Shown here piece by piece: positions 59,843 through 64,000 of a DNA stretch of 64,000 nt. The position numbers and the translations under genes are program-made. Under the pieces are notes generated by a model. It was not told the origin of the DNA and ran no database searches. It worked only from the letters and a program-made list of their open reading frames with translations. Source of the DNA: Hyphomicrobiales bacterium. GTDB taxonomy: Bacteria; Pseudomonadota; Alphaproteobacteria; Rhizobiales; Rhizobiaceae. Each line of letters begins with the position of its first letter. The stretch's first letter is position 1. The stretch is taken from contig UCEZ01000019.1 in the NCBI GenBank assembly GCA_900471525.1, positions 62,001-126,000 of the forward strand. The letters are read 5' to 3'.

Positions 59843-60595
59843 ATGGACAATCCGCAAAAGAGGTGGGTGCTTTTCACGGCACCTGGACTGTTTATTGGAG
59901 CGCTCGCGGTGGGTGCTGCGGGCGGCATGACCCTATACGACCGCGAGGTTCTTGCCCTGATCGAGAAGCCTTTCCTTCTGGTCCTAATCGCGGTCCTGTT
60001 TGTCGGCGTCTTCGCGGGGATGGCCGTAGAGCAGTTCCTTTCCAAGATGCGAAGGCAGGCATGGCGGGCAAAGAACCACTCACGCTGGGAGGAAAAACGT
60101 GGGGCGAGGATCGCCACCGGGCCATGGTCTCCGATGCTTGTACCGGAGTCGCCGAAAAAACCCGATGCTGCTGACCAGTTGCGCATTGTTATGGGCGCGA
60201 ACTTTACGATTCAGTCGCTTCTCAACAAGAGTGAAGCACGCGTATTCAAGGAACTTGACCGCATCGTCATTGGCTGCAACCCGTCGTGGCAGGTGATGGC
60301 ACAGGTTTCGTTAGGCGAAATCCTCCGCAGCAAGGATTCGGACGCGTACCGTTGCATTAACTCGAAACGGGTCGACTTGCTGCTGGTGGACGGCGATTGC
60401 CAGCCACGGCATGCAATTGAATATCAGGGCGGAGCGCATCATCAGGGGGCCGCAGCCGCACGCGATGCGGTCAAGAAAGAAGCGCTACGACGCGCAGGGA
60501 TCGGCTATTACGAGGTCGTGGCTGGCCATACTACTCCGGCGGAGCTTAGGCGATTGGTCGAGAAGCTAGTAGACAGGCCGGGCACGCCCGAATAG
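59843..60595 (+). CDS. DUF2726 protein with N-terminal membrane anchor
   Basis: A 250-residue protein. Two hydrophobic segments lie at residues 8-60 (APGLFIGALAVGAAGG and FLLVLIAVLFVGVFAGM). A DUF2726 domain fills residues 130-248: LLNKSEARVFKELDRIV, VMAQVSLGEIL, INSKRVDLLLVD and AIEYQGGAHHQG, with the D and ExQ pattern of a restriction-endonuclease-like fold. Such domains occur in helicase- and mobile-element-linked proteins. The ATG at 59843 has GGAGAGGGG and follows a run of nine G residues. It lies in a decayed mobile segment. Confidence 0.8.
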   Translation: MDNPQKRWVLFTAPGLFIGALAVGAAGGMTLYDREVLALIEKPFLLVLIAVLFVGVFAGMAVEQFLSKMRRQAWRAKNHSRWEEKRGARIATGPWSPMLVPESPKKPDAADQLRIVMGANFTIQSLLNKSEARVFKELDRIVIGCNPSWQVMAQVSLGEILRSKDSDAYRCINSKRVDLLLVDGDCQPRHAIEYQGGAHHQGAAAARDAVKKEALRRAGIGYYEVVAGHTTPAELRRLVEKLVDRPGTPE

Positions 60596-60602
60596 CGCCG
60601 TC

Positions 60603-60958
60603 GCCCATCGAGCACAGACCGACGCGCTGGAAATCGAGGCGATGGCCAAGAGGCGGCTCGCCGACGAATACGACGCCGCGCAAGAGCGGGGCGAGGTCGC
60701 GGCAAACGGCCAACGCGGAAAGCCGTTCCCAATGAGAACGGCTCTAGCCGGGCCACCGCCGCCGACATTTGCCTATCCCGCAAGGATGTCCACGAAGCCC
60801 GGATTATCCGCGATGCGGAGCAGGCTGATCCTGGCACTCATCGGCGGGGAAATCGCCGTCCGACGGGAATGACACCTCCTTTTAGGCGAGTTGACGGTGG
60901 CCCGGATTGCACTTTTTCTACAGCAACCAAGCATTGCAGCAGGACAGTGATCGTTTGA
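60603..60958 (+). pseudogene. Frameshifted mobile-element protein gene
   Basis: One frame gives ALEIEAMAKRRLADEYDAAQ and EVAANGQ up to about 60715; the continuation ATAADICLSRKDVHEARIIR then DAEQADPG is in a second frame from about 60720 and goes on to a stop at 60958. The two halves belong together in a protein family I have seen in alphaproteobacterial mobile DNA, so a single frameshift has broken the gene. Neither half has a convincing start of its own. Confidence 0.5.
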
Positions 60959-61179
60959 GCAAACTCGCGAAGTACAAACACATACGCAAGCGACGCGCAT
61001 TTGAGCTTCAGGGCGGGCAATGCGGTATTTGCGGAACGGCTATGGTATTTCCGGGATTGCATAACAAGGATCGCAAACGCAGAAAGTTTCAGAGGGTCGA
61101 CAACTTGGCCACATGGGTTTGTTGCCGTCGAAAAAAGTTGCAGATGTTTCCGGAGAGGGTGCGGAGGAGACGGAAATGA
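60907..61179 (+). pseudogene. Possible HNH-type nuclease remnant
   Basis: The frame contains HIRKRRAFELQGGQCGICGTAM, the start of an HNH nuclease with its first CxxC zinc pair. The second half with the His/Asn catalytic part is not found; instead the frame ends in a basic, repetitive tail. It opens at a TTG. I read it as a truncated gene of the same mobile segment, with low confidence. Confidence 0.35.
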
Positions 61180-61444
61180 TTTTCGCGGCGAGAGCTATGC
61201 GCGCGTGAAACGTCCCTAAATTGAACCGCATCCTGTGTAACATGCTCCACTGGCAGCCCGCCATGGGGAGAAGCAAAGGTTCCTGTTTTGGCGATGAACT
61301 GGCCACACAGTCAGCCATTCCCGTCCGCGGCGACTTACCGGGGGAGTGGAAAGGGCCGACTTTCCCCGAGGTTTTCCCCCAAGGCCATCTTTCCATCAGA
61401 TTGTTTCGTATTCGAAACGATAATGATTTGATTTTATTGAAAAA
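61180..61444. other. Gap between the mobile remnant and tRNA-Lys
   Basis: No gene or long repeat found. A small hairpin GTTTCG-TATT-CGAAAC is at 61403-61418, and an AT-rich stretch directly follows the tRNA 3' end. I looked for a second copy of the tRNA 3' end here and to the left and did not see one. Confidence 0.4.
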
Positions 61445-61520
<76 letters not shown>

Positions 61521-61669
61521 GCCAGAACCGCTGTTTTGCGGTATCCAGAACCGCGTTGCTGCGGTCTGATGGGGCGTATAATGGCGTTCGCCGGGCTTGT
61601 CTAGTTCTCCCGGCGATTTTCTTTCGGATTTCTCGAAAAAATGTGTGTGGCCCGTTTAAGGCCTGTTTT

Positions 61670-62587
61670 TCAAAGATAAAGTTCGCCGGCAGCAATCTTC
61701 ACCGCTTGTCCGCCAATCCGGGCCGTGGCGATTTCGCCACCGGAGACGTCGATGTGAAGATGCAGCAGCGACGGGCGCCCCATCTCGACGCCCTGCTCGA
61801 TCAGGAACGGATGATGCCCGTCGATCAGTTGATCGAAATGGTGGATCGCGCCGGAAATGGCGGCGACCGCCGCGCCGGTCGCCGGGTCTTCGCCGATGCC
61901 CATCGCCGGTGTAAACATGCGGGCGTGGAAGCGGGCGATGTGATTGACGCCGCCGCGACAGTAGAGATAGGCGTTGGCAAGCCGCCCCTCCGCCATGGGG
62001 GTAATCTGCTCCCAGAGTGCCGCATCGAACTCCACGGCGCCTGCCGCGCCCACGTCGTGAACGGGGATCATCACGAAGGGCACGCCGGCGCTCCAGAACG
62101 AAGGCACATGGTTTTCGAACCCGATCTGCGATACCTTCAGGCTGAACGCATCGGCAATCGCCTGCCTGTCGAATTTGGCGTCGAATTGCATCGACTTCCG
62201 CGGTACATCAAATTCGGCGAACGTGGCCGACCCCGCCCTGCGCCGCACGGCACAGCGCACCGGACCGACGTTTTCTTCAAGCATCTGGACCAGGTCATAC
62301 TCTTCGTCTTCAGAAGCCCGCGCAGCCTCGGCCAGGGCAATCGCCGCACCGACCGTCGGATGACCCGCGAACGGCAATTCGTAGCCGGGCGTGAAAATCC
62401 GCAGCCGTGCCGCATGTGCCGGGTTTTCGGGCGGCTGCACGAAAACGGTTTCCGACAGGTTGAATTCGCCGGCAATCGCCTGCATCGTCGCATCGCTCAG
62501 GCCATCACCGTCAAAAACGACGGCGAGCGGGTTTCCCTGCAGCCTGTTGGCGGTGAAAACGTCGTAGATTGCATAGCGACGCGCCAC
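61670..62587 (-). CDS. PhzF-family isomerase-like protein
   Basis: A 305-residue soluble protein of the PhzF (diaminopimelate-epimerase fold) family. Family marks are [24 protein letters not shown] with the catalytic Glu46, [20 protein letters not shown] and the C-terminal [14 protein letters not shown]. Most members outside phenazine clusters have unknown substrates, and no phenazine genes are here. The start is GTG 62587 with GAGGGAGA upstream, which fits the family N-terminus. Confidence 0.88.
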   Translation of the reverse strand: MARRYAIYDVFTANRLQGNPLAVVFDGDGLSDATMQAIAGEFNLSETVFVQPPENPAHAARLRIFTPGYELPFAGHPTVGAAIALAEAARASEDEEYDLVQMLEENVGPVRCAVRRRAGSATFAEFDVPRKSMQFDAKFDRQAIADAFSLKVSQIGFENHVPSFWSAGVPFVMIPVHDVGAAGAVEFDAALWEQITPMAEGRLANAYLYCRGGVNHIARFHARMFTPAMGIGEDPATGAAVAAISGAIHHFDQLIDGHHPFLIEQGVEMGRPSLLHLHIDVSGGEIATARIGGQAVKIAAGELYL

Positions 62588-62657
62588 GATGGTCTCCCTC
62601 TCTGTTTCCCTCTGCCAGACGTTGCACGACAGGCAATCGGCGGCAAGCGCAAAAGCA

Positions 62658-63407
62658 TCAGCGTGTATTCTTGAAAACCCAATCCAGGATCGGCGGCATG
62701 AACGGCAGATAGAGATGCTGCCCCGGGTCGGCGGTGCGGATGGCAAGCGCCTCGTCGATTTCCGGCTCCGGATCCTCGGCGATATGCGCGCCGATGCGTT
62801 CGATCATTTGATCTGCCGTTTCGGCGAAACGATAGCTACGGAAAACCGTCACGACACCCCTGTCATGCAGCGCATGAATTCCCGACACGTTCTGTGCGTC
62901 GGACAGTTTTACGCCGGTCTCTTCAAGCACTTCGCGCGCCATGTTGCCGTCGAGATCGCAGATCCCGTCACGAACATCCTCCGGATCCATGGATCCCGCC
63001 GCACAATAGACGCGACCGGGATTGGAGGTGTGCTGCCCCATGCGAATGGCAATCACGGCGCCATCGGATGAAACCATCACCGGCAGGCCGAACAGGTGGA
63101 CTGCGGAGGCGACAGGACGGGTCTTTCGCCACATCAGGAAAGCCGAGAACGGCACGACATGGCTTTCTCCCGAAATCACGCCGTCACGAATCTGGATCGC
63201 CCGCGGCAACATCATCCGGCCATCGTACAGGGCGGGATTCGCCGCAAATTCCTCAACCCAGTTTGCCGCGATTTGTGCCTGCTCGGAGAGACAATAGGGA
63301 TGCGGCCCGTCCTTCACGCGCAGCTCGATGCGGGCAACGGGAAAGATTACCCGTTCTTGCGGCCATTCGGCCATATTGCTGGTCAGTTGCGCGACAGGAT
63401 TATGCAT
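62658..63407 (-). CDS. Nudix-type hydrolase
   Basis: A 249-residue protein whose centre has a Nudix-like box: AAGSMDPEDVRDGICDLDGN followed by MAREVLEETGVKL, keeping the REVLEETG core though the spacing before it is longer than the standard box. Nudix enzymes split nucleoside diphosphate derivatives; the substrate is unknown. It begins 9 bases after the stop of the upstream nuclease-family gene, so the two are cotranscribed. The ATG at 63407 lacks a good ribosome site, and an internal ATG at 63374 is an alternative. Confidence 0.75.
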   Translation of the reverse strand: MHNPVAQLTSNMAEWPQERVIFPVARIELRVKDGPHPYCLSEQAQIAANWVEEFAANPALYDGRMMLPRAIQIRDGVISGESHVVPFSAFLMWRKTRPVASAVHLFGLPVMVSSDGAVIAIRMGQHTSNPGRVYCAAGSMDPEDVRDGICDLDGNMAREVLEETGVKLSDAQNVSGIHALHDRGVVTVFRSYRFAETADQMIERIGAHIAEDPEPEIDEALAIRTADPGQHLYLPFMPPILDWVFKNTR

Positions 63408-63415
63408 GGGACGTT

Positions 63416-64000
63416 TCACACGTTGAGGGAGATGACGACGGGGCAATGATCGGAGGCTTTCGGCCGGTCCCAGCCTGTCCTCGGGTAGCGCTCGACCTCC
63501 TGCCCCTTCGGGAAGATCGTGCGATAAGGCTGGCCGCCGCGGATGATCTCCGGAACACTTGCCGGGTTGCGTTCGGCCAGTGCCGGAGACAACCAGATAT
63601 AATCAAGCTGGCAAAGATGCCGCTCTTCCGGTCCGCGGCTGTGAAACAGCGTCCAGCGGTCAAGTTCCGGACGGCGGCGCATGGTGTTTTCGGCAAAGCC
63701 ATCGCGGCTCAGGATATCCAGTGCACTCACCGCCTCCCGTTGCGGCACGAAACTGTAGCCGTTGCGCCGGTCGCCCAGAACGTCGACGCGCTCCTGATAG
63801 TCGTTCATATCGCCACAGATGGCGAACATCTTGCCCGCCATCTTGTCTGCGCCAAACCGGTCTTCAATGATGCGGCGCACCGCCGCCGCCTCGGCGGCTC
63901 TGACCGGCATCGTCGCTGTGCGCCCGTCAAGACCTTCGCGCGCCGGACCCATCGATTTGAAATGCACCACAAAAAGCGTGAAGGGCCGGCCGCCGATGCG
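63416..64000 (-). CDS. Endonuclease/exonuclease/phosphatase family protein, 5' part outside the window
   Basis: The visible 194 residues are the C-terminal part of an EEP-fold enzyme: FVVHFKSMGP, AICGDMNDYQER (metal-site Asn and Asp), DYIWLSPAL and the final SDHCPVVISLNV with the catalytic Asp-His pair. The frame continues without a stop to the end of the window, so the start is missing. The fold covers nucleases, phosphatases and lipid phosphodiesterases, and the substrate cannot be told. Confidence 0.85.
   Translation of the reverse strand, partial: RIGGRPFTLFVVHFKSMGPAREGLDGRTATMPVRAAEAAAVRRIIEDRFGADKMAGKMFAICGDMNDYQERVDVLGDRRNGYSFVPQREAVSALDILSRDGFAENTMRRRPELDRWTLFHSRGPEERHLCQLDYIWLSPALAERNPASVPEIIRGGQPYRTIFPKGQEVERYPRTGWDRPKASDHCPVVISLNV

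Overview
The window looks like chromosomal DNA of an alphaproteobacterium of the Rhizobiaceae (Rhizobium, Agrobacterium or Ensifer type). The reasons are the dense GC-rich coding with strong third-position bias, ExoD, DUF1127 and entericidin small genes, a TctCBA tricarboxylate transporter with a DctB/DctD-type regulator, betaine catabolism of the rhizobial kind, and a GbdR-like regulator. The family is a sound inference; genus and replicon cannot be read from this sequence alone. No CRISPR array, rRNA or intact insertion sequence was seen; one tRNA-Lys is present.

Layout. 0.2-4.8 kb: betaine-type ABC importer (permease, ATPase), an O-antigen-ligase-type membrane protein, and betaine-homocysteine methyltransferase behind a perfect 30-bp palindrome. 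4.8-10 kb: a glycosyltransferase, a small protein, an ECF sigma factor coupled to a membrane vWA protein, and a phosphodiester glycosidase-like protein. 10-21.6 kb: the core of the window, a corrinoid-dependent methyl-transfer cluster (non-pyrrolysine MttB-family methyltransferase, corrinoid protein, DUF1638, 'virulence factor' domain protein, MetV, MetF, methyl-THF methyltransferase, a small unknown protein and a ferredoxin/ASKHA corrinoid activator), with exoD and a formyltransferase-like gene interspersed. 21.6-30.6 kb: topoisomerase IB, a LysR regulator with a divergent small gene, and the two-component/TctCBA locus. 30.8-36.2 kb: small proteins, the GbdR-like AraC regulator and two double-receiver proteins. 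36.5-51.4 kb: a dimethylglycine-dehydrogenase-type FAD/GcvT enzyme, an MscS-type channel, small secreted proteins, a sulfate ABC importer, an acyltransferase and a SH3/DUF1236 protein. 51.4-59.5 kb: an ABC exporter, a DUF3095 remnant, and a compact Ohr / epoxide hydrolase / Ohr-like / ATPase-regulator module. 59.5-61.2 kb: decayed mobile-element-like genes next to tRNA-Lys(CTT). 61.7-64 kb: PhzF-like, Nudix and endonuclease/exonuclease/phosphatase genes; the last runs off the window.

How it may work together. Betaine enters through the importer. One methyl can go to homocysteine through Bmt. Alternatively the MttB-family enzyme moves it to the corrinoid protein, the MtrH-like enzyme moves it to tetrahydrofolate, and MetF/MetV could oxidise methyl-THF to methylene-THF. 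The resulting dimethylglycine can be handled by the 853-residue FAD/GcvT protein at 36.5-39.1 kb, also delivering methylene-THF. The GbdR-like regulator is a natural candidate to control this. Four proteins of the pathway carry Arg/Gly-rich tails, which is the most unusual protein-level observation here. The most unusual DNA-level observation is a long inverted repeat that forms both halves of the divergent ohr / epoxide hydrolase promoter region.
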